Assembly (NCBI RefSeq): GCF_029784155.1
Contig: NC_073693.1
Span: forward strand, 358,003,825 to 358,067,824
Reading direction: 5' to 3'
Origin: Uranotaenia lowii
Taxonomy: Eukaryota; Arthropoda; Insecta; Diptera; Culicidae
DNA length: 64,000 nucleotides
Position numbers and translations under genes: made by a program
Notes under the pieces: model-generated
The model's database searches: none
The model's input: only the letters and a program-made list of their open reading frames with translations
Told to the model about the DNA's origin: nothing
Part shown: positions 13,440 through 26,070 of the stretch, piece by piece
Position numbering within the stretch: the first letter of the stretch is position 1
Layout of the letters: the number at the start of each line of letters is the position of its first letter

Positions 13440-13580
13440 AAACTTGCCGCAGCTCGTGGCCTTCAAGTCTTCCAAGCCAACGACCATGAGTTCGAATTCC
13501 AGTCATGGCATACACAGTAATCTTTTGTGGTTTAGTGGTTAGAGCATTTGTGAGATTCTAGCCATCATATACTCGAAAGA
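13440..13580 (+). repeat. Possible tRNA-like SINE remnant
   Basis: GAGTTCGAATTCC at 13488-13500 fits a B box, with AGCTCGTGGCC-like A-box wording from about 13450. A second A-box-like word TTTAGTGGTTAGAGCAT starts at 13531. No tail or duplication was found. Confidence 0.3.
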
Positions 13581-14511
13581 TGTACGCTTAGAATTAAGTA
13601 AAAGGAATCTATTCGAGGAAACATTAAGTTTCATTGAGATCCTGTATGTGTTTGTATTTGGTTTTTTAGACTTGTTGAAGACTCTTTTTTCATGTTTTCA
13701 AATGTTTGTATACTTTTCGCTGTTTTTTCCACACCGTTTTATGATAAGTTTTTCTTAAATGTTCCAAGTTCCACTAATAGTTTTTTGAAATGATCTTAAA
13801 GAAATTATCTCGGAACCCAAATCGTCCATTTTATGATGCTATAACAAAAGATTTAAAAAAAAAATTCCGTTCTTGGAAATAAAAATTCATTAATTATTTT
13901 GAAGAGTTTTTTTTTATATTTATTATAGACATTTTACCACGGTTGTGGCTTTCGTGTCTCATTTTGAAGAGTGATAAAGAAAAAATTCTTGGAAATAATT
14001 TGATTGGATTCGCAGTACTTAACGATTTAAGTTTTCGCATAATTGGATGGTAAAATTGAACACATTGATGATCAACATTTTTACAAAAGTCATAGATTGA
14101 CCGATAAAATTGAATTGTAAAAAACTTAAAAACTCATACATAATTTCAAATAAAGTTTCTTGCGTTGGATTTGGTTTTTCCAGATAATGCACGTTAAATT
14201 TTTGAGTCCTCCATTTAGATTTCTCGACGGCTTTCAAAGTGTTGAAATCACAGCTCTCAACTTATTTATAACTCTGAATTTAATTATTTTATCTTTCTCT
14301 ATGAGGAATTCTAAAAATACGAAAATGGTTGGTTCTATAAAGCTTGATTTAAGAAAATAGCTTTATATGTTTTCAGCACTCAATCCAAATTCATAATGAA
14401 GGTAAATCATTGCATCCATACTTCACACACTGTATATTCTTATAGACTCCAAAGCCCTTCAGCAGTTGTAAGGAGTACTTAGAAAACCACTACAATTCAA
14501 GTCAATACATA

Positions 14512-15516
14512 CAGTACCGTTCATAATTGTATAGAAATTGGAAGCAAGCGCACTGTCACTTCGACTTTGAGTTTCCGTAAGTTTTTACGCTGATGATATT
14601 TTTTGATCAAATTTTTTGCGTTAGATAGATCAACTATCACGCTATTATATCACAAAATTTAAGCTTTCTGGAGTTTGTGTGGCCTGAGAAACAGTAATTC
14701 TACGAAAATCGGACTTTTTGGACTTTTCTCATTCAAACTGCAATATCTCTGAAACTACGCTACATTTTTTATTGAAATTTTGCAGAGTGATTGTTGAAAT
14801 ATAAAACTAACATGTCTGAAGTTTTCAAAAAGTTCTATCGATGAAATCAAAAGTTACGCGAGGTGCAATATTTCAGGCATGAACCATGAAATGCGATTTC
14901 TATAGAATTTTGGACGATTCATGAAAACAATATCGTTTCCTCCACCAATCAGACAAAAAATGTCTGGCAAAAGCAATGAAGAAAAGAAAAAATGGAATAA
15001 ATGATCCATTTGTGTTTTGAAATCAGAATCTCGCGATATTGTCGTGATTTTTCGGTTGAAATGGATTTACCGGTTGTTAAACAGTGAATTTGATTGTCCT
15101 ATGGAAACATTCGTCCAAAATTCTATAGAAATCGCATTTCAAGGTTCATGCCTGAAATATTGCACCTCGCGTAACTTTTGATCTCATCGATAGAACTTTT
15201 CGAAAACTTCAGATGTGCTAGCTTTATTTTTCAACAATTACTTTGCAAAATTTCAATAAAAAATGTAGCGTAGTTTCACAGATATTGCAGTTTGAATGAG
15301 AAAAGTCCAAAATGTCCGATTTTCGTAGAATTACTGTTTCTCAGGCCACACAAACTCCAGAAAGCTCAAACTTTGTGTTATAATAGTGTGATAGTTGATC
15401 TATCTAACGCAGAAAATTTGATCAAAAAATATCATCAGAGTAAAAAGTTATGGAAGTTCAAAGTCGAAGTGACAGTGCGCTTGCTTCAAATTTCTATACA
15501 ATTATGAACGGTACTG
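14512..15516. mobile_element. Fold-back MITE with about 430-bp inverted repeats, TA target
   Basis: A 1005-bp element. The left arm (14512 to about 14945) and right arm (about 15085-15516) are long, near-identical inverted repeats that begin CAGTACCGTTCATAATTGTA and are separated by a spacer of about 140 bp. It is flanked by TA at 14510-14511 and 15517-15518. CAGT ends with a TA duplication fit the Tc1/mariner superfamily. No transposase is encoded. A transcript would fold into a very long hairpin. Confidence 0.88.
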
Positions 15517-16003
15517 TACTTTACAGGTTAGTTGTATTTTTCAATCCGAAATGTTAGCTCATTATTGCATCCAAAAATCTCGTAACTACCGGTACCATGT
15601 GCTTTCAGCAGTAGAAGGTACAAAAAACACCCGCCAAAATTTCCCCTTTCAAATCTTTAACGCTCAGCAAGCATTGATTTGCTTTCCAGTACACGTGAAC
15701 TCTGGATAGTCGTTTCTTACGCCCGGCCCATGGTGATGGAGAAAACAACCCGCCAAAGCAAACGAAAATCGGCTGCCAAATGGGTGCCATGACTTTTGGT
15801 TCGTGGGAATAAAATAGAACGTTGTATGGGAGGGTCCCTTTTCTTAGGTGGGAGGGGCTCAGAACTATTACTAAAACCTTACCCTGGTTCAACTACATCT
15901 CTGTACCTAATTTCAGGCTGATCGGTTCAGCGGTGTGGATTTGTATAAGGTGCATACAAACAAACAAACATATATAGTCCAACTCATCTTTATATATTAG
16001 ATT

Positions 16004-17632
16004 TTTTGATTAAAATTATAAACCTTTCGTTACTTTTCAATAACGTTCTTCTATAGAGATGAAATTTGAAATAAAATTTATATTGTGCATGGCAAAGATA
16101 ATTCCACGGTTCAAATCTTCAGATCCGAACTTTGATAAAAAAAATGAAAAAGTAATCCGCGGTCCCGATTTCTGAATAGAAAAATTTCACGAAATTAAAA
16201 TGACTAGAAATTTGAGTATGACACCATTCATTGACATATAATATTTATTGAAGCAAAAAATTCCATTGGAAAAACTTAAAAAAAATTTCACTTTATAAAT
16301 AATTTTGTATTAAGTGCGCTTTTTATTAAAGTTAAATTTGTTGTTGATTTTTCATCTCCATCCAATTGCAATGTACAATGACGACCCCTTTTGTATACCC
16401 CTTAGTGCGCATTTCCCATACTGATTCGAATTAAACGCATAATAATGAATCTTTAAAGCTTTTCTCCTAAGCGTTTAATAAAACGCTTGAGGTTTGTAGT
16501 TGCATAATTGCAGGCGCATTGTCTCAGTTGCATTGGATTTTGAAGCAGCTACAAATATTTTCCCGCCTTTTGCTATGCAATTGTCTAGAGCTAAAATCTG
16601 TCTCAATTGGCCGTGATAGTTGTTGAATGAATATAAAATTCATGTCAAAACGATCAACATTTTCCGAGTATGAAAATTCATTATGAAACATATCCTATTG
16701 ACACAAGACCGGCTGTCGTAATTCTACGTTAATCTTGCGGTCGTGGCTTATGTACAACCTCTTTAACTTTTTTCTTTTAGAAAAAAGTGCTAAGCTAAGA
16801 AAACGATTGTAAAAACAAAGAAAACGAGTTGGGCTCCTTAAAACATAATCGTATGAGCCGTTTCAAATAAAGAATTAGATATATATAAAAGAAAATAAAA
16901 CAAGAACATTAAGTTTTAGGTTAAAATCGAGATACACTAATGGGCGTTGGACATATAGGGTTAGTTACCCTACTTAGGACCCATTAAGCGGTGGTTTTTA
17001 AATAATCATGATTTTTTCATAAATGGACATAGGGTTGATATCTTTCAGGAAATTTATTTATAGTTCAAGATCTATTCTTAACACAGGTTTCACCGTTATT
17101 GAAAAGTTTGGAAAAATATGGATGAAAAACATTTCCAACTTTGAACCTACCCGACCAGAACAGAAAAACTAAATTACATCAAGATGAGATGTTTTGATAT
17201 TAATTTTTTCCTACCTGAATAAGTTGTAATTAAGTACTCGTACCATGTTTAAATATCTCAAATTATATCAAAAAGTCTATGTAACCATAACTGAATCATA
17301 TCAACCGTTGTTATCATTTAAACTAAATTATAACTCATCCAGATGGAGAATATATAAACTAAAAATCTTATTGGATTTGTACGCAAAAATGATGGCGGTT
17401 GAGAGATGAGAATGGACCTCATCACTTTTCAAATCCCATCCCATTAACTGTGTGTCCTTGTTTACTACTCCACCAGAGCTTCTAAGAAGGTGAGTGTTTA
17501 TTTTTGTACTGATTCTGCCTAGCTCGATGATGGCTGCTCGTTCAGGGACGGCGCGCAAAGACAGACGTTTGGGTTCCGTAGAATTGGCCAATGGGAATGC
17601 ATATAACTATACCTGATGTATTGGATGTATTT
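16004..17632. other. Spacer, no gene supported
   Basis: AT-rich DNA without a recognisable gene or element boundary. The small palindrome around GGGTTAGTTACCC near 16965 was not extended into a repeat. Confidence 0.5.
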
Positions 17633-17680
17633 ATTTCGATTGAAGTCGTTTTACCATCTTTATGGCATTCGCGACTTTAG
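17633..17680 (-). repeat. 3' fragment of the 1.8-kb SINE family
   Basis: The plus strand reads TTTCGAT..AGTCGTTTTACCATCTTTATGG..GCGACTTTA, the reverse complement of the 3' body of the SINE at about 1985-2032. The tRNA head is absent, so the copy is truncated or broken. Confidence 0.7.
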
Positions 17681-17882
17681 AGTGTCGTTCTGATGCATTG
17701 AAATAATAATGAATTGGAAAAGGATTACCAGGATTGGAGAAGAAATACTAGATGTACCTACTGAAATGAATGCTCTGAAAATCCAATAGCAGCTTTTAAA
17801 GCATGGATATTCTTAAATCTGGACGCACTGTTTATTACACCATAGCGCTCCTAGTTGACGGATTTGGAATGTTCTGACAGTA

Positions 17883-20854
17883 GGGCTAGGTGGGGTAATT
17901 ATGAACAAAATTTCTTCATTTGGCACACTTACAGCCACCATATGTTTATTTCTTAACATAAATTCTGAAAAGCTGCCAACAATGCAAGTTTCCGTGCTCT
18001 TCATCATTCTGTAGAGCAACTTTTTTTTGTTGGTCGTAACCCACGTCCTTGAGACGGCTGTTCATAATTACCCCGTCTGTTCATATTTACCCCCCTGTCT
18101 AGGGGGTAATTATGAACACGGATTACGGACTTGGTATAAAATTTTTGAAAAGTAATAGTATTTATACGTTACATTTACCCATAGTAAGCTGTGTATGCTG
18201 ATTTTTTAGTTAAAAAATTATGTTCATAATTACCCAAAACTCTGTTCATAATTACCCCAGACTATGTTCATATTTACCCCGAGACTTGTCCAATATGATT
18301 TACATGGTGTCAGAAAATCTCAATTCAACACCAAATAATGAAAATTATTAGCAGTAACAAGAAAATGGGTTGTTTTATAAAAACTCAATCCAATTCATGT
18401 AGAAAACTTGCAAAATAAACAAATGTAATCAAAATTAAGACGTAAAACAATAGAAAAATAGCTATTTAGTGTTCTTTTTTATTGATATCTTCTAACTTGT
18501 GTTTCGAGAGTTTATTTTCTTTGTTGCATTTTTTATGTTTTGGTTGGTTTCCTTTTTCCAATTCTTTATGTCTTTACAGAACATTTTATTTGATAGGACC
18601 TCTCCATCCTTGTGAAATTTCAGACGAGTTAGGCTACTCGATAGTTTTTACATCCGTTTAAAATGTCCTGCACAGCAAACATCAAGTCTTCACCAAAATG
18701 TCGTGGGCTAGGCTTTTCACGTACCTGCGAGGTATCATGAAATTGAAACCTATACATATACAGGAAAATCGAACAAGTTTTAAAAGGGTTGTTCCACAAA
18801 AACACTCATTAAAATCTTCTTGGATCAGTGAACATTTATTTTTTACTATTCTTGTCAGTTCTATATGATCGACAGTTTTGAAAAATATTTACACTTATAA
18901 ATTTTTTCATCACCTATATGAAATTTCACATAAATAGCTCTATTCTTTAAAAAAAATTGAAGTACTATCGAAGCTTTCCTCAACAAATTGAAAGAGAAAA
19001 TCTTCAACAAAAAGATGTTCATTATGCACCAAATTTTAAAAAAAATTGAACAAATGATTTGAAAAAAGTATCTAAGTTAAAAATAAGACTGCAGGAAAAT
19101 AGATTTTGGATCTTTGATATCCGGATGTAACACATAAACAATTAATATTTGCTGTAATTCTAATGTTCTAATACAGTTTAATTGATCTTTGCTTTGTGGA
19201 CTTATTCACCAATTAAACTTATGAAAGTTTTTCATATATGTTACTGTTAACTACAGAGATTTAAGGTTCATAATAATGTTAAATTTCACACAGTTATGAA
19301 TAAAAGCTCGATCAGCAAACCTGTTGTTAACAAACAGTGAATTTAATTTTTAGTAAAATTAAACATTTCTTCAAGTCTGGTTTATAACCTTGTAATTTAT
19401 CAATTACCAAAAATTGATGGTTTTGGAAGTACGTAAAACCTGTATTCGGTATTAGAGAACTATTCATGGGATACAGGTTTTCGGTTTTGGTATAACCGGA
19501 CTATTAACTGCCTTTTTTTCTATCAACGAAAAGAAAGTTTTTGTCGCAGTTTGTTTAAACAAAATTAAGACTAGTTTAAATTGGGTTACGGGTTGAGCTT
19601 TTTCAAAATTTCTGTTTTATTTAGTTTTTTCCACTTTCGAAGTTATATTTTCATTTTAAATAAAATGGGTTCAAAAGTTTTTTCAAAGACTGAAAAGAAC
19701 TGGCATAGCTTTTTTTCAAAATCCGAATCTCAATTTTGGAAAAAAAAAATTCAAAACTTAACACATTGCAGACCTAAATTAATTATGAAATTTAGGCTGA
19801 TCAATTTCTTCTTTTGTCAACAACCGCCCCCCCCCCACCCCTTCGAAGTTTCAAAAAACCCAAAGGGGGAAATAAATGAAGTTTGAAGTAATTTATGAGA
19901 ATTTCGAAAAATAATTCCAATATCTGAAAGATTACAAGTCCGAAAAACAAATTTAAGAAGATGGGAGTTATTCCATATTTTGTTTTCTCGATTTGATTGA
20001 ACGATTGAATTATTCGCTAAAAAAATACTTGATGTTAAGATTTTGTGCTATGATATAGTAGCAATTTTGTTGAATACAAGCTTCCGTGCAATTTATTCCA
20101 ATTTATTTGTTTTTTTCGCATTATTTTTTATGGTCCCCCTCCTCGCAATGTTCCAACTTCCAGTGACAAAAGAAGGATTTGAAATTTGTTCTGGTCTTAT
20201 TGAATTTGGTCCAGTGGGTTCTGCCGAATGTTGGTGTTTCCAGGCTAAGATTTCTTCACGGTCGTTAATGTGTTAAGATCCTATAGAAGAGGGTGGAAGG
20301 GGGAGTAGTTTCTAAAGAAATTTCTTACAAGGTGAGGAGGGGGAAAGGGGTCTGGAAATGCTTGGGTAATTAGTGAATGGCCCCCTAAGTTGATGAATAA
20401 ATCATTTGACCATTAAAAAGTATAAGAAAAATCAGGAAATGCATAAGAAGTGTGTTCATAATTACCCCATAGGACGCAAACTATGGGGTAAATATGAACA
20501 CTCATCTGTGAATCAGTGCGAATAATTTTTTCAAAATTTCTTCAAAATCCAGACAGAGCATCATAAACTGGATGTAAAATATGTGATAACAACATTCTAA
20601 CTGGATTTCCTATGATCAGATATTCAAAACATTAAACACTGTCCGAAACGATTTCCGTTTCACGAGGTAATGGTTTTTTAAAACATCTGAAATGATATCA
20701 CTATGATTTGAAAACAGATCGGAAACACCTTACAGCTATCAATCGGATGTTAAACTACCTCTTTTGGAACTTTTTGTTTTAATACATCCCCCACAGCAGC
20801 GCGTATGGCACTTGTTCGGAATTACCCCGTGTTCATAATTACCCCACTTGACCC
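17883..20854. mobile_element. TA-target TIR element with 11 GGGGTAATTATGAACA motifs
   Basis: A 2972-bp insertion in the left end of the Tc1-type element. Ends are GGGCTAGGTGGGGTAATTAT (left) and the reverse complement of ATAATTACCCCACTTGACCC (right), with TA at 17881-17882 and 20855-20856. The word GGGGTAATTATGAACA or its complement, allowing one or two mismatches, occurs at 17892(+), 18059(-), 18078(-), 18103(+), 18221(-), 18243(-), 18265(-), then 20453(-), 20485(+), 20813(-), 20830(-). All copies lie within 400 bp of an end. No transposase is recognised inside, so it is taken as non-autonomous; superfamily unassigned. Confidence 0.82.
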
Positions 20855-21021
20855 TACTTTGTTCGGAAATGTTTCCTCTCATCAGTACTGAAAACTTCAT
20901 AACGATTTGTTTTGTTCCAAAAAAGTTACACGTGATTAAAGCAGAGAGACGAAAATTCATTTTGGACACCCACGTCAAAAACCCGACGTGATAGGGTTCA
21001 AAAATCGCGAAATCTTTGAAA

Positions 21022-21702
21022 ATGGTCAATGATCAAATGGATCGTGTGCAGCGTTCTCAAACGTTGCCGTGAGATGCATACGATCAAGGCAAACACAGGG
21101 TAGTCGTACTACGACATCGCCAAAAAATTCAACGCCGACCGGTGCACCGTCAGAAGGATTCGTCTACGCGAAGGAATACTATCCAATCGGACCAGTAAGC
21201 AACCAAACCGAACCTTGAAGCAGAATTTATTAGCCAAAAGACGTGCCCGGAAGTTATACAACAAGATTCCAACGAAGTTCGACGGATGCATCCTCATGGA
21301 TGGTGAAACGTACGTGAAGATGGATGTTGGGTTGGGGTGATGTCCTCGGCAAGTTCGAATTCGTTTTTGCCGATAAGTTTGCAAGAAAGTGTTTGATCCG
21401 ACAAGGTATTTGCAGCTGCGGACGAAAAACTCCGGTTTTTGTGACAAACATGACCATGGACTCCAAGATGTACAAGGAGGAGTGCCTGAGAAAACATATT
21501 CTACCGTACATTAGATCTTACAAAGAACCAGTAAAGTTTTCAACAGATTTGACAAGTTGCCACTACAGCAAAGAGGTGCTACAGTGGTATTGGAACAACG
21601 GAGTAGATTTTGTCGAAAAGAACATCAACCCACCCAACTGTCCTCAATTCCGCCCTATCGAAAAATATTTGGCCATTGTCAAGCAGAAGATGAAGATGTA
21701 TG
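21022..21702 (+). pseudogene. DD37E Tc1-type transposase, N-terminal and catalytic part
   Basis: A cut-and-paste DNA transposase remnant. One frame reads an N-terminal helix-turn-helix region (VLKRCREMHTIKANTG, stop TAG at 21101-21103, then SYYDIAKKFNADRCTVRRIR) up to the first catalytic Asp in MDGETYV, ending at TGA 21338-21340. A +1 shift near 21330 continues in the frame GDVLGKFEFVFADKF...QGICSCGRKTPVFV. The second Asp is in STDLTSCHYS and the catalytic Glu in RPIEKY. Exactly 37 residues separate them, the DD37E spacing of mosquito Tc1-type elements. All three catalytic residues survive, but the gene is dead through a stop, a frameshift and the LTR-element insertion at 21703. The C-terminus continues at 27652. 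Confidence 0.85.
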
Positions 21703-22187
21703 TGTAGGATAGATATGAGATAATGGAAAATATACAATCCAATAATTTATGATAGAATAAAAGATCGTAATTTAATCACTTAGAGTTTCTCAACACGCAC
21801 TAATAATTGACGGGCAAGTGAACAACATGCGGAATCCGAGAAAATCTGGCTACTTTGATTGGAAAAAATGGTCATAGCGTTCATTGTTGCGCGGTAACTT
21901 TTATCTATAAATAGAAAGGCACTTGTGCTAATCGGGTCTGGCTGGCACACTGCCAAGTTCGGTCTCAGTAATCCTTCATGAATTGAAAGAAATAAGTCTG
22001 TTCACTTCATCATTCGTTTCGTGGCAGTCAAAGTGATAAGTTCGTTTTTCTGTTTCGCGATTCTCTTTCGTAGTTTGTATCACAAGATTGATACCGGTCG
22101 CTTCTTCTCGCCGCTTCTCTCCGAGTCGCGTCATCGTTTTCATCGCCTGCTTTGGCGTGTTTATTACAGCACGCCAAAAGAAAATCC

Positions 22188-23411
22188 ATGGAACGAAATC
22201 GTTCTTCTGCGCCCCCTGCTGGAGGCCCTTCGAAGAGGCCCCGAACCCAACCTGACGCATCACCGAATGATGCCAACGTCCGCTTACTCCAGAGTAATCA
22301 GTTCTCGTTGCTGCCGCAAGAGTCTGAAAGTGGTGATGTTATCCCCAAAAAAGAAAAGGTGCCGCCTTTTTTCACTCCTTTGAAAGATGTTGCTAAGCTT
22401 GAGGCGGAGCTTGCTAAAGAAAACCTCAGACCGTGTTACAAATTATGCGGCATCGGCACAAAAATTTTGTGCTCAAGCCTGAAACAGTACGAGCAGGTTG
22501 GTGCGTTCCTGAAGAAAAGTGAAGTACAATTCTACACTCACGATATACAGTCAGCCAAACCGTTGAAAGTGGTGCTTCGAGGATTACCGCCTTTCGAGGC
22601 ATCCGTCGTGAAATCCGAGTTGGAAAAGCTTGGTTTGCAACCAAATGCTGTATATCCAATAGCTCGTCGTGCCGCTGCTGAAACCCAGGCCAGCTTTCGG
22701 GATCAATTATTCTTGATTCATTTTGCCAAGGGTTCCACCACAATGAATGCCCTTAAAAACGTTCGTGACATTTTACGCATCATCGTGACATGGGAACCGT
22801 ACCGCCCTCAGCATCGTGACGTGACTCAATGCACAAAGTGTTTGTGGTTTGGCCATGGAACTAAGAATTGCAGCATGGAACCGCGCTGTGACATATGTGC
22901 TGATAATCATCTTACAGCGACCTGTGAGTTACCTGATGACAGCGATCCCAAGTGTGCTAACTGTGGGGGAAATCATCGAGGTACCAATCGCAACTGCTCC
23001 AAGCGTGGGGACTTCATGCGTATTCGACAGAAGGCATCGACTAACAACCAACCTGGTCGTCACAAAGCACGTGTTGCTCCGGCATTCTCTGCGGACCAAT
23101 TCCCACCTCTTTCCCCTCGTAGAGCGATCCCAAACCTAGCACCGCTTCCCATCAACAATCAACAATCCACCCGTACTGCTTCTACGAGTCAATCAGCCCA
23201 GCACCGCCTCTCTGCTGCAGCGAATGAACTATCTCCTCCTGGGTTATCGTACGCCCGAGTGACTTCCGGTACATCTAACGACGATACTCCCTTTACATCG
23301 GAAGAACTGGTAACATTGGTGGCCGAAGTGATTATCATTCTTCGTTCATGCAAAACTCGATCTGAACAGCTCCATGCTGCACTACACCTAGTCAACAAGT
23401 ATGGACCGTGA
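22188..23411 (+). CDS. Jockey LINE ORF1, nucleic-acid-binding Gag-like protein
   Basis: A 407-residue LINE ORF1 that would coat the element's RNA. The N-terminus is basic and Pro-rich (SAPPAGGPSKRPRTQ). A PRE_C2HC-type domain covers about residues 135-205. Three zinc knuckles follow at about 214-275: CTKCLWFGHGTKNC, CDICADNHLTATC and CANCGGNHRGTNRNC. The rest is Ser/Pro/Gln-rich. The ATG at 22188 is chosen because the frame upstream (from 22152) opens only with TTG. ORF1 ends at TGA 23409-23411, overlapping the ORF2 start at 23401 by 11 bp, so ORF2 is probably reached by termination-reinitiation or a -1 type coupling. The frame is intact. Confidence 0.92.
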   Translation: MERNRSSAPPAGGPSKRPRTQPDASPNDANVRLLQSNQFSLLPQESESGDVIPKKEKVPPFFTPLKDVAKLEAELAKENLRPCYKLCGIGTKILCSSLKQYEQVGAFLKKSEVQFYTHDIQSAKPLKVVLRGLPPFEASVVKSELEKLGLQPNAVYPIARRAAAETQASFRDQLFLIHFAKGSTTMNALKNVRDILRIIVTWEPYRPQHRDVTQCTKCLWFGHGTKNCSMEPRCDICADNHLTATCELPDDSDPKCANCGGNHRGTNRNCSKRGDFMRIRQKASTNNQPGRHKARVAPAFSADQFPPLSPRRAIPNLAPLPINNQQSTRTASTSQSAQHRLSAAANELSPPGLSYARVTSGTSNDDTPFTSEELVTLVAEVIIILRSCKTRSEQLHAALHLVNKYGP

Positions 23412-26070
23412 ATCCATTAACATACTTAATTGGAACGCTTGCTCCTTATGGAAAAAGCAGTTTGAACTACTCGATTTTCTGAAAGTCAACATGATAGATA
23501 TCGTAGCTTTAACTGAAACTCATCTTCAGCCTGATAAGAACATCTATCTCCCGGACTTTCGGCTCCTACGGCTCGATCGAACTAGTTCTAGAGGCGAAGG
23601 TGTGGCCATTGCAGTGAGGCGAAACATCGAATGCCGTCTACTTCCTAGCTTCAACTTAAGTATCATCGAAGCCATTGGTGTGGAAGTATCCACATCTCTT
23701 GGCTTAATAACCATCGTTGCGGCATACTGTCCCAAACAAGTCAATTCTAGGAATGGCTCCGCCGAGCTATTGCGTGGAGATTTGAGCAAGTTGACTAGGC
23801 GTAGAGGAAAGTATATCATCGCAGGGGATCTGAATGCTAGACACGAGGTCTGGGGCAATTCTCGGCGTAATCAAAATGGTATCATCCTGGCGGAGGATTT
23901 TGAATCCGGACATTATAACATCTTGGCCCCAGACAACCCAACCAGAATCTCCAGATCAGGGCTCCACTCCATCCTGGACATCTTTCTGACCAATATGGCC
24001 TCTACTGTGACCCCAGTTGTTCGGGAGGAATTATCTTCCGACCACTATCCTGTGCTACTGGAACTAGGAATGCGTGCCGAAACAGTGACCCAGCACCCGA
24101 AGCACAACTATCATCGAGCCAACTGGTCTGAATTCCAGCGTCAAGTCGAAGCCAATATCAACATCGACCAGCCCTTGGAACTTCGAGAAGATGTGGAGCA
24201 CGCGCTGGAATCACTCCAGCAAGCCATCGTGATATCGCGCCTCAGGACAGTACCGACGGAGCAGGCTCAGGTGAGTACCTCTCTCCAAATCGATAACACC
24301 ACTAAACATCTTATCCGTTTGAGAAACATCTACCGGCGCCAGTACCAGCGTTCTGGTGACCGTAATAAAAAGCTTATGTCGAAAAATTTAACTAGGGTTA
24401 TCCAAGAGAGGATTGAAGACATTAGGAATAGGAATTTCCAGTAAAAACTAAGACAAATCCCCCACTGCTCGAAACCTTTCTGGAAGTTGACTAAAATCCT
24501 CAAAAAGAAATCTAAACCAGTGCCTCCTTTAGTATCGTCGGGGGGTTCAGGTTCTGACAGTCTTTTCATATCCCCCTCGGAGAAAGTGAATGTGTTGGGT
24601 CAGCAGTTTGTGTCGTCTCACAATTTAGGGCAAAACATCATCAGTCCACATGAAACGGCTGTTAGTGAGGGTGTGGCCTTGATTGAAAGATCAAGCTGTG
24701 TGGTTCCTATTGAGTCGCAAATTACTGCGGATGAGTTAATGGCTTTTATGAAAGTAACAAAGAACATGAAGGCCCCTGGCTTTGACAATACTTTTAACAT
24801 AGAACTCAAGCACCTTAATAGTAGTACATATGATTTTATAGCCAAAATATTTAATCGCTGCTTGGAATTAAGCTACTTCCCCTCTTTGTGGAAATTAGCT
24901 AAAGTTATCCCAGTTTTAAAACCGGGGAAAGATCCTTCTATTCCCAAGAGCTATCGCCCTATCAGCTTACTCTCTTCCCTATCTAAACTCTTTGAAAAAA
25001 CAGTCCAAAGCCGTATATTGTCATTTGCCGACACAAACAATATACTTCCTGAAGAGCAGTTTGGTTTTCGAAAGGGAAGGTCTACAATCCATCAACTCAC
25101 CCGAGTTCACAATATCATACAGCGAAATCGGTTTGTGTCCAAAACGACAGGAATGGCACTCCTAGACATCGAAAAGGCATTTGACAACGTATGGCACGAT
25201 GGTTTGGTGTTCAAGCTGCAGCGATTCAATTTTCCAATGTATCTTGTTAAGATAATTAAAAACTATCTCTCTGGACGAGCGTTTCGTGTCTACCTGTATG
25301 GTGCATGTTCCGAACCATACTCCATCGTGGCCGGTGTTCCTCAAGGAAGTATCCTAGGACCCGTTCTGTACAACATCTACACTGCCGACGTCCCACCACT
25401 CCCTGGCGGAGGTATATTGTCTCAGTTTGCTGATGACACAGCAATTATGTACAAGGGTCGTATCATCCGCACATTAACAAGCAATTTACAGGAAGGCCTC
25501 GACGCTCTGGCGCATTATTATAACAACTGGAAAATTGTTATCAATGCAGCAAAGACCCAAACCATCTTGTTTCCGCACTCGAGATCACCCAAACTTATCC
25601 CTGCAAACAACGTAAAAGTTCGGCTTGGACATTCCGCTATCGATTGGTCCTCCGAAGTGACATATCTAGGCCTCACGCTTGATAGTCACCTGATATTTAA
25701 ATCCCACATTGATAAAATAGTATCTAGATGTAACATATTGATTCGTTCCCTGTACCCACTAATATGTAGAGCTTCCAAATTAAGCTTAGAAAATCAATTG
25801 TCTGTGTATAAGCAAATAATATATCCGGTGATTGAATATGCCGTGCCAGTATGGAAAGGCTGCGCTCAGACACACAAGCTGCGGCTCCAACGCATTCAAA
25901 ATAAAATCCTTAAGATGATCCTTAAATTGCCCCCCTGGGCGAGAACAACTGAAGTCCACGATAAACTATGCATGGAAACCCTAGATGTTAATTTCCAAAA
26001 TTATATTTTTCGATTTGGGGAGAGGTGCCTCGCTTCTGAGCATGAAATCATCCGTGAGTTGAGAGTGTAG
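23401..26070 (+). pseudogene. Jockey LINE ORF2 (endonuclease-RT), one premature stop
   Basis: This frame encodes the enzymes for target-primed reverse transcription and would be 889 residues. It carries an AP-endonuclease domain at about 1-230 (LNWNACSLW, ALTETHL, GDLNARHEVWG, SDHYPVLLE). An RT domain spans about 490-760 (SYRPISLLSSLSKLFE, EEQFGFRKGRST, ALLDIEKAFDNVWHDGL, AGVPQGSILGP near 645, catalytic QFADDTAIM near 677). The C-terminus includes EYAVPVWKGCAQTH and ends RELRV. A single TAA at 24442-24444 (codon 348, after NRNFQ) lies between endonuclease and RT. The frame reads on unchanged beyond it, so one point mutation inactivates an otherwise intact polyprotein. Sequencing error or readthrough are less likely alternatives. 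Confidence 0.92.

Larger units (their letters stand above)
12909..16003 (+). mobile_element. Old interspersed repeat with later insertions
   Basis: The left edge (ACTAGCTGATTTACCCGGCC) and right edge (ATTTCAGGCTGATCGGTTCA... then CAAACAAACAAACA, ending TATATATTAGATT) resemble the two ends of a widespread insect interspersed repeat. They lie 3.1 kb apart. The interior contains a 1-kb fold-back element (14512-15516) and a tRNA-like stretch (13440-13580), so the original was shorter. No protein is encoded. The family and mechanism are uncertain, and pairing of the two ends is inference. Confidence 0.45.

Noticed and set aside
13297..13515. Minus-strand 72-codon frame reading MYAMTGIRTHGRWLGRL
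   Set aside because: The wording comes from a tRNA-like B-box region read in reverse, a common false protein from SINE-type DNA.
16955..16990. Palindrome GGGTTAGTTACCC as a transposon end
   Set aside because: Too short, no partner end or target duplication found.
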